DNA of 64,000 nucleotides, from assembly GCF_020615455.1 (NCBI RefSeq), contig NC_059211.1, positions 29,362,358-29,426,357 on the forward strand. Direction: 5' to 3'. Every line of letters starts with the position of its first letter. Position 1 is the stretch's first letter. Both the position numbers and the translations under genes were made by a program. The notes under the pieces are model-generated. The model did not search any database, was not told the origin of the DNA, and saw only the letters and a program-made list of their open reading frames with translations. This DNA is from Coregonus clupeaformis. Lineage: Eukaryota; Chordata; Actinopteri; Salmoniformes; Salmonidae. Of the stretch, positions 1 to 11,200 are shown piece after piece.

Positions 1-310
1 CAAGTTCAAACAGGTGCCATTAATACAGGTAACGAGTGGAGGACAGAGGAGCCTCTTAAAGAAGAAGTTACAGGTCTGTGAGAGCCAGAAATCTTGCTTG
101 TTTGTAGGTGACCAAATACTTATTTTCCACCATAATTTGCAAATAAATTCATTAAAAATCCTACAATGTGATTTTTTGGAGAAAAAAAATCTCAATTTGT
201 CTGTCATAGTTGACGTGTACCTATGATGAAAATTACAGGCCTCTCTCATCTTTTTAAGTGGGAGAACTTGCACAATTGGTGGCTGACTAAATACTTTTCT
301 TCCCCATTGT
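1..310 (-). mobile_element. Tc1/mariner element, 5' end only, cut by the window edge
   Basis: This is the terminal inverted repeat and 5' leader of a Tc1-like element in reverse orientation. It matches the reverse complement of the left end of the element at 31199-32806 almost base for base, including the direct-repeat box around 110-135. The outer end lies near 310, and the body and transposase would lie left of the window. It appears to have landed inside the SINE that follows, at a TA. Confidence 0.85.
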
Positions 311-440
311 ATGCAGAGCGACTTACGGTAGTGAATTCATTCATTTTCATACTTTTTTCGTACTGGTCCCCCGTGGGAATCGAACCCACAACTCTGGCAT
401 TGCAAGCGCCCTGCTCTACCAACTGAGCCACAGGGGATTG
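311..440 (-). mobile_element. tRNA-derived SINE, broken by a Tc1 insertion
   Basis: On the minus strand, 368-437 reads as a tRNA-like head with recognisable A box and B box (GGTTCGATTCC) and a TGC anticodon-like loop. It is followed by the fish SINE tail, which is cut short by the Tc1 at 310. The head lacks proper tRNA context and is one of several such copies in the window, so it is a SINE promoter and not a working tRNA gene. Confidence 0.8.
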
Positions 441-494
441 CCTGTTTGCTTCCTCTGTATAACAACAACAACAACGCCATAGAGATCAGCCTAC

Positions 495-3402
495 CAGCAC
501 CAGCTGCTTCACAGGGCTGAAATCAGACACAGCTGCCCTCATCCTCATGTCATGCACCATGTCCTCTTTCCTCAGGATCTTGTAGGGGTTGTCCCCGGTG
601 ACGTCCTCGTCACAGCGACACCCAAACAGCTCCTGGGTAGCCGAGGTCAACGTCAAGGGGAAGATGTCATTAGGATGACCTTGAAGTGAGGGGGACAAAA
701 GTCAGACTGTTTAGGGAATTTGTCCAATAAGAACACATATTTCTGTTTTCCGTTGCAATACATTTTGCTATGCTGTGCCCTACCCTCGAGAGTACCTCCA
801 ATACTCAGTTGCAATAACAAGAAAAGATAAAAGACAAAAACGTACAGCACTGTTCTTAATTGTGTTTTATCTGATTGTAAAAAAGTATGATAATACAAAC
901 ATCATCACCAGCCTACAAACAATCAAAACAACAACATGACTCCAGTAACCACCGAGTAACGCCATGTGTATAACACCAGAGCACGACAGTATTCACTTTG
1001 AAGCCTTTTGGTAAACAGGCTAGGAAGCTTCTCTTGTATACTTGCTAAAGTAAACTTATCTTGGACCTAAACACAGGCTTACAGTGCATTGCATGCTATA
1101 GTAAACAGGGCTTTGCATAATTATAGCTCTCATCCCACCTGTGGCCTGCATCAAAGCCTTTCCACAGGGTTGAGGCTGAGGAGACCCAGAGAATGCTGAA
1201 GTACAACTTAAGTAACCACTTCCCAACTAGGTGTGTCTTCCCTTTTGTATCCAGACCGCCAGGGCCCATGCCAAATCATTGTAGTGGAAACTCACACCAT
1301 TCATTTACAGTGGGTGATGTGTTAAACATTCCATGTGGTACTTATGGAAAATATGTTACGGTTTAGTGATGATGAGAGGTTAAATGTAACATATGAAAAA
1401 CAGCTGCCGTCCCCCTTTCAGGTAAAATCCATAAAAAAGTGTTTGTGAATCATATTGTTACCACCAACACCACATATTTTAAATCCAGTACATGTATTGG
1501 AGTTTGTCTAAGTCATCTCTTTAAATGACAGAAGATAGACCAAGCATATAGCTCCAACTATGCTCCAGAGCATCTCCAACACATTACATTCAATAGGGCT
1601 GTGTCATACTGCATCAGCTGGGACGACCCTCCCAAGTGCATAACGCTATCATGTTCCCTTTACATGAAAGCCGATGACCTAATCTAAAGTAAAAAGATAC
1701 CCATTTCCTTCTGCTGGTCTGGCCGGCATTTGTTAAGACTTATAATTGAGATGGAAAACCAAAGCATGTTTGCAGGGGTGGCGCTGAAATACATGAAAGC
1801 AGCTCTCCCTCTGACAATGAAGGTATGAGATTGAGTTGTAGAGAAATATACCAGTGGTCATGTGTATGTCCACAGGGTTTGCAACAGTACACCCACGCTC
1901 ACATCAAAAGCATGCATAGGGTATACAGGTTTCCTCCCACAAAGAGACAGCGCTGATGAATATATCATGTTATCATATTACATCACCGTTTGAGAGTCAA
2001 ATAGGCTCAGGCCTTAGGCTTCCTCTGTCATCTTCTGTCCCTGTCTGAGTGAATGACATGTACCCTAGGGGCCAGCCCCTCTCACACAGATGGAAGCAAT
2101 CAAATACGGGCTTGTCATTCAATCAGGAGGGTACTTTGCCGAGAGCTGTTGTTCTCTGTCTTGTTTGTTGTGGAACAGGAACACATTAGTGTACTGTGTT
2201 TCTTTCTGCTACGATGGTAATGTGATGAGAGACCAGATGTAGATCATGCTGGTGTTTGGCAGACACACCCGATTGTTCACAAGAGGGGAATTAGCTCCTT
2301 AGGACTAAGTTGTAAGGCAGTCAGGCTACAGTCATATTCTACTATGGCGGAGGCTGCAGTAATTAAGGAAAATTTGTTTTCACACAACCCTTTGTGTTAG
2401 GGACCAGGATTGGGTAGGTTAATTTCTAAATGTAATCCATTACAGTTACCTGTCCAAAATTGTACTCAGTAACGTAATCTGATTACTTAAAGTTACGTTT
2501 GGATTACTTACCCCTTAAGAGGCGTTAGAAGAAAACGGAACGGATCCATCAAAGGCATTTGGTGTGTCAACATAGTGATGCCTGACTTGTGGTCAGACTT
2601 GCTCAGGTGGAACAAACTTTAACTTGCAACTTTTTTCAATGCTGAATTAAATGTCATTGAGAAAACAGTCATAATGTATTTTTTCCCCCAAAACATCCTT
2701 TCTGAATTTAAAACTAATCCAATAAGTAATTATCTACTTTTTCAAAAGTATCTGTAATCTGATTACAATATTTTTGCTGGTAGCGTAACTGATTACAGTT
2801 ACAGTTTTTTTTCCTTCTTCAGATTACATGTAACTGATTACCCAAACCTTGTTATGGACCCATCGCCGGCCTATTCAGAAAGCAGAGTTCAGGTTGCTAA
2901 TAGTTTATGGAATTTCATGGGAATCAGCAGAGGATATGTGTCAGCGGTCTACATTTCTGGAGCAGTCAAAAACCCAGGGAATTCACTGAACTCATGCTGG
3001 GGTAGTTTCCACTTAATGTTCTATATCTAAGTGTTAGCCATTGCAGTATCATACGTTTGATATACAGCAAATGAGCCAGGAATTTTGAGGAAAATGTCTG
3101 ATTAAATAGTTATATAATGCATCAAAAAATCTTACCAGACCCTGCCACACTTCCTGCAGGCGACTCATCAGCCTTTTTGTCTACATGGATTCAAAACAGC
3201 AGAAAATGTGAATTGTCATACTTGATGTACTTTTATTTTACTTTTCATTTACATTTGCATTAGTATCATTAAAATGAGGAAAATAAACATGACAGGTGAA
3301 GTATGATACAAAAATGTCAGATGTACTGAAGGGATCATACACACCTTTCCCCTTACTGCCCACACTGGTAGTGGCTGTGCTCTTGGGTCTCTTTGTGGAC
3401 AT
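495..3402 (-). CDS. dnai3: Dynein axonemal intermediate chain 3 (WDR63), N-terminal part
   Basis: Three coding exons join in frame: 3345-3402 (start codon at 3402), 3136-3180 and 495-679, giving 96 codons before the gene leaves the window. Each boundary has AG/GT signals and the phases agree (1, 2, 0). The first 35 residues are Lys/Ser-rich and low in complexity. Exon 3 carries the conserved N-terminal block with QELFGCRCDEDVTGDNPYK and RAAVSDFSPVKQ, which I recognise from vertebrate DNAI3/WDR63. The WD repeats would lie to the left. The protein is known as an intermediate chain of inner-arm axonemal dynein, acting in motile cilia and sperm tails. DNAI3 is the head-to-head neighbour of MCOLN3 in human, as here, which supports the call. 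The 2.4-kb intron 680-3135 holds one repeat (2405-2855) and otherwise nothing I recognise. Confidence 0.85.
2405..2855. repeat. Interspersed repeat rich in GTAATC/GATTAC motifs
   Basis: The stretch carries many copies of TAATCnnATTAC-type words in both orientations, and its two ends are roughly inverted (near 2415-2450 and 2800-2850). I know this as a dispersed fish repeat, probably a non-autonomous DNA transposon, but cannot assign a family. It lies in dnai3 intron 2. Confidence 0.5.
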
Positions 3403-3774
3403 TACTGCAGTTAGGCCTAATCACAGAGATATTTGCTGTGGAACATTAAGATATTGAGAGTTACTGTACTGTATCAAGCTGCCGTCTACACATACTCTCT
3501 TTTGTCTATAAATTAGATGTGTCTAATCTAAAAAATGTAAAAACATCTATGGAAATGGAGTGAGGCTTGTTCACATGTCCTCACTGTGATTTTCAGCCCA
3601 GTTTACAGAGCCGGCTAGCCAAAACAAAACATGTGCTGTGGCGACATCCTGTGGCAAATACTCGCTACTCTTCTATTTCTAGAGACACTGGTGACACATG
3701 GCGAAACTAAACTGGGTTAATAAAAAAACATTGATGGATAGGATAAGAATTACAAAGTGTGTAAACGAGTTGGT

Positions 3775-3935
3775 GGCATTAGCTAGCTGGTTGGCTCTCT
3801 GGTTGGCTAGCTAGCTAACGTTAGCTACAGCTAATTCTAGCTAGCTAACATTAGCTATAACGTTATTCGAGATAGCCAGCCCTGTATTCGTCTGACTGCT
3901 AAATGTTGCTGTTAATCTTGATAGCTATGTAGCTA
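3775..3935. repeat. AGCTAGCTAACGTTAGC-type low-complexity repeat
   Basis: The region consists of imperfect tandem and palindromic copies of TAGC, AGCTAGC and TAACGTTAGC. It lies in the dnai3-mcoln3 intergenic region and is self-complementary. I see no function. Confidence 0.7.
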
Positions 3936-4145
3936 GTTAGATGTTAATATACATGTTCCAATATCCACAAAGGCCTCCCTTTTGTTTACCGTTAATTAAT
4001 TTCGGGTTTCCCTCATTCTAAGCAACCAAAATAAATCCCCAACTTTCGCTGTTCGGCTCCAACAACAAGTTTCCGGCATCAGCTTGGTCGCTAGTAGTTA
4101 CTTGAGCAAATTAGCTGATGGACAGGTTGAACAGCCAGTCGCGGC

Positions 4146-4151
4146 CACGTG
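4146..4151 (+). promoter_or_regulatory. CACGTG E-box (candidate CLEAR element)
   Basis: A perfect CACGTG in the context GGCCACGTGAAAGG lies upstream of the mcoln3 5' exon donor. The core of the CLEAR motif bound by TFEB/TFE3 is CACGTG, and lysosomal genes commonly carry it near their start site. The match is only to the core, so the link to lysosomal control is inference. Confidence 0.35.
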
Positions 4152-4399
4152 AAAGGAAGCCTCCCACTTGGCCACGCCCATTTTACCACACTACCAGCAA
4201 AAGTCACCTGTTGCTCACTCGCGCTTTTTATTCTGGGACTCATGATTATAATGACAATTGGGACTTGACTCATTATGATTTTTTATGGACTATTATTAGC
4301 AGGACGGGACAGCTCAGGATATTATTCTTCACATGGAAAAGATGAATCATATTTATCCAGGCTACAGCAAACCTTGAATATACAATTCAAATTGGATCA

Positions 4400-4581
4400 T
4401 GTTGAGAAAATCGTCTGACGAAATAAACTGTCTAATCATCGGAAATAGTTGTTACTACTGTATCCCATCTCAAGTGGACTAGGGACTCTCATTTATGGAT
4501 ACATTTTGGATCGCAAAGGTGACTGATCATTCATCAACTGACATCAATAACAGCCAATTAGCCAGCACCCAAAAGTAGATG
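4400..4581 (+). other. mcoln3: Candidate 5' untranslated exon of mcoln3 (left end unknown)
   Basis: A good donor (GATG|GTAAGT) follows position 4581, and the next acceptor (CTTTAG) is at 5256-5257, just before the mcoln3 start codon. I infer a noncoding first exon ending at 4581. Its last three bases are an ATG that, once spliced, would open a frame different from the main one. The 676-bp intron 4582-5257 holds nothing recognisable. Confidence 0.4.
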
Positions 4582-5259
4582 GTAAGTAGCCTATCAGGAC
4601 CATTTCACAAATTATTGATCCCAGTCAAGTGTGCTCGGGACGGGTCCAGGTGGGCACGTTGGGTAGTATACTTTTTAGCTTGTCCCCCACTATGCTGCAT
4701 GCTTAGTGTGCTGTGTTTGTGTTGTTGAGCGCAATGGTGGAACGTGATCATGTTTCAGAATGTGAGATGCGGTTTGTTATTCAGCACTGCTCGGGTCAAA
4801 GCTCAGGTAAGAAGGCGAGCGCACCTGACCCATTCTCTCGTTCTCTTCCGCTTACTTCCTTTCCGAATGAATGATTAATGACAAACGCAGAACGAATGTA
4901 CAGAGAGAGAGAAACAATGTCATGACGATAGGCTACCAGTAAAGGCAACGCACATACCGTGTTGAACAAACTGAATGCCTATTATATTCGTGAAATGCCT
5001 ATCTTGCAATTTGCTCACCTGTGTGTGTAAGCTAGTCCAACACAATAATAGGTGTCAGTGTCACCAAGAATGAGGAATAGACACACTGCACAGCATTTAA
5101 GTTAGGCTATTTATCAAGGTAAAGTAACCACCAGCAGGTTCTTATCCCACAGCATGTTTGGAAAGGGTTTGTGAATAGCCTACAAAACATATAGAATCAC
5201 TAGAACGGCAATAGATTATATATGGTTAAACACATACATTGTTTCTATTTCCTTTAGAG

Positions 5260-8200
5260 ATGGAGCACTCAGGTTCGTACAGCTCTGTGTATGAGCCGAA
5301 TGGGCATGCTGCCTGGGCAGACGACCAGCAGCATCAGGACCTGGAGACAGCGGACAACCTCAGGAGGAAGATCAAGTACTTCTTCATGAACCCCTGTGAG
5401 AAATACAAAGCCCGCGGACGGAAACCATGGAAACTGATGCTCCAGATCATCAAGATCGCCATCATTACCATCCAGGTACTGACCAATGAGGGAACAGTCA
5501 ACAGAGACAGGATACTTTTTAGTTTAGTTCTGAGCTATTCCATATCCAGACTAAAAATACCCAATATAGAAAGAAAGAGAGACACACAGCCATTTCCTGA
5601 TCACGCGAATAAGCAGCGTCATGGTTTTAAACCATCCCAACTATACCAGACGTATCCCATATCCCAATTCTCATTGAGACAGTGATCACCAACTTTCTCA
5701 TACATAGTGATGGAAGCCACTATATATATGACAGTATGTTGGATTGCATCCTATGTATGTAATTAATAACTTTTCTCTTCACAGTTGGTGTCTTTTGGAC
5801 TGAGCAATCAGATGGTGGTAACCTTCAAAGAGGAGAACCTCATGACGTTCAAGCATCTCTTCCTCAAAGATTACGTGGATGGCCGTGGGGACTCTTATGC
5901 TGTGTACAGGCAGGATGAGGTGTATGAACACATTTCTTACATAGTCGATAAGGTAAGGACAGTCAACAGCTGCTATCACGTTCTGTCGAACATAAACTGT
6001 GATTGGAAATGAATTATATACAGGGATATCTCCTCTGTATTGCTTTTGGTTTCTAATTGAGGACAGTAGGTAAAACCTGTGAGATGGTAACCTGAATTCC
6101 AGGCAAGTTCTGACCATTCCCTTTATCCTGTGACACTGTCTGTGTCCCGAGAACTCAAAATACTGTTTACCAGGAGTATTCTCCCTAGTCCCACCACCTA
6201 GTAAACAATATTTTGCATCCTCAGGAACAGTTGACAGTGACATAATGGCATGTGATTGTTAAGCAGCACAATAGTTTACTCCTTTGTTTTGTCACATTAC
6301 TGTCAATCATAAAATGAGTTTTATAGGTAAAGTAGCTTGTATAGTTCTGTCCTCTTAGAGGACTTTGTACAGTACCTAGCTCCTTTCATTTTGGATGGAT
6401 TTTTGCTGTGTAAAGGTAGTGTTTTACGGAGCATGATTCCACTGAAATACCTACCCAACGTCTGTTTATTGTGATTTGTTTAGCCTCCAACTTCTGTTCT
6501 GTCACAGCTTGATAGTTCACCAACATTTAAAGTTGTATTAGTCGTATGTACAGGATACACATGGTATACACCAACCAACGAAATGCTTACTTGCAGGTTC
6601 CTTTTCGACAATGCAACAACAATAATAAAAGCTAAGAAAACAAACATAAAGTAAATGTCTCAGTAGAATAGAATAATCATTTTAGCATCAGTATAATACA
6701 GGAAGGCACAATTTATAGTCCAATATTTACACATGTATCAGGGAAGGGGGGATTGGGGGCAAGTGTATAAATTGTGCAGTATTCATGGCATCCCTTGTCA
6801 ATCAAACATAATTTGAGTACATACAGTATGTGATTGCTTACTTTTTATGTTACAGTTGTCGTTCTTTTATGTCCTAATTGTAGTATTCCCGTCTGCGAAA
6901 TATCACAGTTGGTAACCATGCCTATGAGAAGAACGGGGATACCTATTCCCCTCTGTCTCTGTGCCAGGAGTTCTACAGGAATGGAAGCATCTCACCAGCC
7001 AATGAGACCTTTGATATAGACGCACAGATTGAAACTGGTAGGCTAATGGATACTGTATACTATATGTAATTTACAGTTTAGCTTTCAGTGGTGTGTAAGA
7101 GTTGCCTGACGACTCACTGAATTCTTCCGCTGCTCTATCGTTCGCTACATACTTCAGTCTTGAACTGCCATTATTGAAGTCGTTTGTGGTGACATCGAAA
7201 TGAGGAGTGTTGTACAAAACAAAGTAATCAGCAATTGGATCATCTCTAACCAATCAGAGTATCAAAGCCAATGACGCATTTTCAAAATGCCTCTTTACCC
7301 ACGTGTGTTCTGGGACCAATAAGACGGTCTAGAATGGATTTCCATTCTAGAAATCGTCAGGGAGGTATTCCGATCCAGACTCAATACGGAGAAGAAACTA
7401 ACGTCTGTGGGTGTAGCGTTTGGCCAGAGCAAGGAATTTGGGTAGCCAGGCAAGTCTAACAGGTTCGATATGCTTTAATCACTTTATCAGAAAGGTCTGA
7501 ACAGAAGGTTATGATTTGGACTGAGGAGGTTTTGATAAGCAATCAGATTTTTTTATTAATTGCAGAAATGTTTTTAAAAGTCACTTTGTGGTTATTTCCC
7601 CCACAACAGAATGCCTTGAGATTGTTCCTGTGTTCCCCATGGGAAGCACAACAGAGGATGATCTGTTGAATTTCATTGTGCATTTCAAAAGGTATCAGGC
7701 TGTGATTTTAAACTTATAATTTTTCCTGCATATTCATAAGTAATATAACTTTATCCACTGTATCCTTTTAACAAAAACAGGTCATTTTGCTTATAGTACA
7801 TGAGTGTGGGGTGATAGCTCTTTAAACAAACACATTACATAATATTCATAACTGGATCCCTCACATTTTTTGTCCTAAATGTAGGTTGTTGTACTTGTCA
7901 GTGATAAGATACTGTATTTGTCTTTGTGACTTGCAGATTGTTGAATGTGAAGATCAAGTTCACTCTGAAGGCCATAAATTTACAGACAGTCAGAAACAGA
8001 GAGCTGCCAAACTGCTATGACTTTGATGTCACGGTATGTCATCTGACTCTAGGCTGTTTATCTACCTCACCTATTGGCTAGGCAGATTATAGACATATTT
8101 CCAGTATGACAGTATGTTCTCTGTGTATTTAGAAGTTTCTTCCCATTTTTATCCTTTAGAGTTCCACTGTATCTTCAAAGTTGATAGTTCATTGTTTGAA

Positions 8201-11200
8201 ACTTGAGAAAAGTATTAGGTGTGACTGGAATGTTAGCTAGGGCTTGGCCAGTTAAACATAAACTCTCCATACCCTTTCCTTCCGTATTTAAAAACCATGT
8301 CTCTTTCTCTGGTTAACAGATCACCTTCAACAACCAAGCCCACAGTGGCAGAATAAAGGTCGACCTGGACAATGACGTTGATATAAATGAATGTAGAGAC
8401 TGGAAAGTAACCGGGGCCTGTATGTTCAGTGTATAATCATTAGCCCTTCCTCTTTCATTTTACTCTAGCGCTACCTGTATTTAAAAGGGTGTGTTTTATA
8501 GATCAAAGTTCTGCTGTAATTGTTTTCAACCAAAGAGTGGCAGTGTTGTTCTAGTTTAGTTTTCTCTCCTCAGCTCCCAAGAACATCTATTACCCACTGC
8601 TGTTTGACTGTCTCATCATTGGAACGTGTATCACCTCTCTGGCCCTCTGCACACGCTCTGTGCTCAACGGGATACGGCTACAGTTTGTAAGTCTACTATT
8701 CTGCCCTACAAAGGCAAAGTGCAGTAACTACGAATTTGTTAACCTTTCATCTGATGTAATGGCCAGGTATACTATCTGATTGTGGTATTTAGTTTCCTGA
8801 CACAAGAACAAGCCAGTCGATCAGAATATGTCATGAAGTACCAGAAATTGCTGTCTAATTACGTAGGCACTGCACTTTTGCAGGGCAGTATTGTCAACAG
8901 TGAATGGTGAGTGGTTTTTGTGTGTTATGGCTGTATCCGTCTAATTTTCCCAGGAGTACACAGACTTCTGCCTAGTCCGTCACGGGAAGGAGGTTCCATG
9001 GTCCGATAGGCTGGAGTTTTTGAACGGCTGGTATATCCTCATCATTGCCAGTGATACACTCACCATCATCGGCTCCATTCTGAAAATAGAAATCCAGACA
9101 AAGGTGTGTGTGACATTTTATCCGCATTAGCCTTCACACGTTACACAAATAATATTTGTCTAATTTGTGGTGACTTCGTCTTAGTTCAGCCGTGTGCTTT
9201 TCCCTTAGATTCTCACCAGTTATGATGTCTGCAGCATCTTTCTTGGGACGGGCACAATGCTTGTTTGGATCGGAGTCATACGCTACATGGGCTACTTCAA
9301 GAAGTACAATGTAGGACACTCATGTTGAATTCAACACGATGCTTCACACAACACATATTATCTATTTTTTTAAAAGTGGAATACTGGATGAATTCCATTG
9401 AACTGTGGATTGTGATTGGGTATTCCTAGATTCTCATCCTGACCCTGAGAGCAGCGTTCCCAAACGTGGTCCGGTTCATTGGTTGTGCCGGAATCATCTA
9501 CCTGGGGTACTGTTTCTGTGGCTGGATCGTGCTCGGGCCCTACCACGAGAAGGTAGGAGATCAAACGAGGGTTGAACCCACAACCTTCAAGTGCTTTCTG
9601 TTGGGAGTGTTATCACTCAACCACACATGTGCCAGGGTTTTTTAACAGTAAAAGGAGGCTTTAACTGGATTTTTTAATTACATTTTTACCATAACCTTGT
9701 CTGTTTTGCTGTGTTAGTTCCGGACCCTGAACACAGTATCAGAGTGCCTGTTCTCGCTGATAAACGGAGATGACATGTATCCCACCTTCAAGTACATGAA
9801 GCAGAAGAGTTACCTGGTGTGGCTGTTCAGCAGAGTCTACCTCTACACCTTCGTCTCGCTCTTCATCTACATGATCCTCAGCCTCTTCATCACCCTTATC
9901 ACTGATACCTATGACACCATAAAGGTTAAGATTCATTATAGGCAGTGTATACAGCCGGCAGATATTGAATAGTTCCGGATGGTGATTTGCTAAACCCTTA
10001 GCGCAACACATTTCCATGCCTAATATTTAGCTCTGATGGTCGACTATGCACTTCTGTTATTATAACATTTCACTTGCTTTTTGTTACAATACTATTCCTA
10101 GTAAAAACATTTCCTCACCAGAATGATCCTCCTATTGTTTGTGTTGCAGCAACAGCAGCAGGAGGGGAGCCCAGTGTCAGAGCTGCATTGTTTCATGTCG
10201 GAGTGTAAAGATCTGCCCACCTCAGGACGCTACCGGGTAGAGGGGGAGTCTGGCTCCTTCACCTGCTGCTTCCCCAGGTGAGGACAAACCGAGTGACATT
10301 TGTGTTTGCATTTATTAGGGATCCCCATTCTTCCTGGGTTTCAAACACATAAAACATGTGTTTTACATATAAAACAAAAGTTAAAACACTACATCATATA
10401 AAATGATTATACCACTACATATCTACAATACAAAATGTATAATACCACCATACAACAATATTACAATGTACTTGAGTGTAGAGTGCGTGTGCTAGCGCTT
10501 GCATGCATGTGTCTGTTCCTTTGTGTGTCTCTTCACAGTCCCCTCTGTTCCATAAGGTATATTTGTATCTAATATATTTTTAATCTACTGCTTGCATCAG
10601 TTACCTGATGTGAAATAGAGTTCCATGTAGTCATGGCTCTATGTAGTACTGTGTGCCTCCCATAGTCTGTTCTGGACTTGGGGATTGTGAAGAGACCTAC
10701 AGTGAGGGGAAAAAAGTATTTGATCCCCTGCTGATTTTGTACGTTTGCCCACTGACAAAGAAATGATCAGTCTATAATTTTAATGGTAGGTTTATTTGAA
10801 CAGTGAGAGACAGAATAACAACAAAAAAATCCAGAAATACGCATGTCAAAAATGTTATAAATTGATTTGCATTTTAATGAGGGAAATAAGTATTTGACCC
10901 CCTCTCAATCAGAAAGATTTCTGGCTCCCAGGTGTCTTTTTATACAGGTAATGAGCTGAGATTAGGAGCACACTCTTAAAGGGAGTGCTCCTAATCTCAG
11001 TTTGTTACCTGTATAAAAGACACCTGTCCACAGAAGCAATCAATCAATCAGATTCCAAACTCTCCACCATGGCCAAGGCTGGAATGGGCTACAAGACCAT
11101 CGCCAAGCAGCTTGGTGAGAAGGTGACAACAGTTGGTGCGATTATTTCTCAAATGGAAGAAATACAAAATAACTGTCAATCTCCCTCTGCCTGGGGCTCC

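Larger units (their letters stand above)
3403..4580. promoter_or_regulatory. Shared promoter region between dnai3 and mcoln3
   Basis: The dnai3 start codon (3402, minus) and the mcoln3 5' exon (donor at 4581, plus) face away from each other, so both start sites must lie here. No TATA box is evident. A CACGTG E-box sits at 4146-4151. The middle is filled by an AGCT-rich simple repeat. The promoter role is inferred from gene orientation; start sites cannot be placed from sequence alone. Confidence 0.55.

Noticed and set aside
368..437. tRNA-Ala-like sequence on the minus strand
   Set aside because: It has intact-looking A and B boxes but is fused to the SINE tail and recurs in degenerate form at 16608, 30877 and 45005; it is a SINE head.
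9565..9640. GGTTGAACCC-containing tRNA-like stretch in mcoln3 intron 10
   Set aside because: Only a B-box-like word is present; no A box, stem pairing or SINE tail could be made out.
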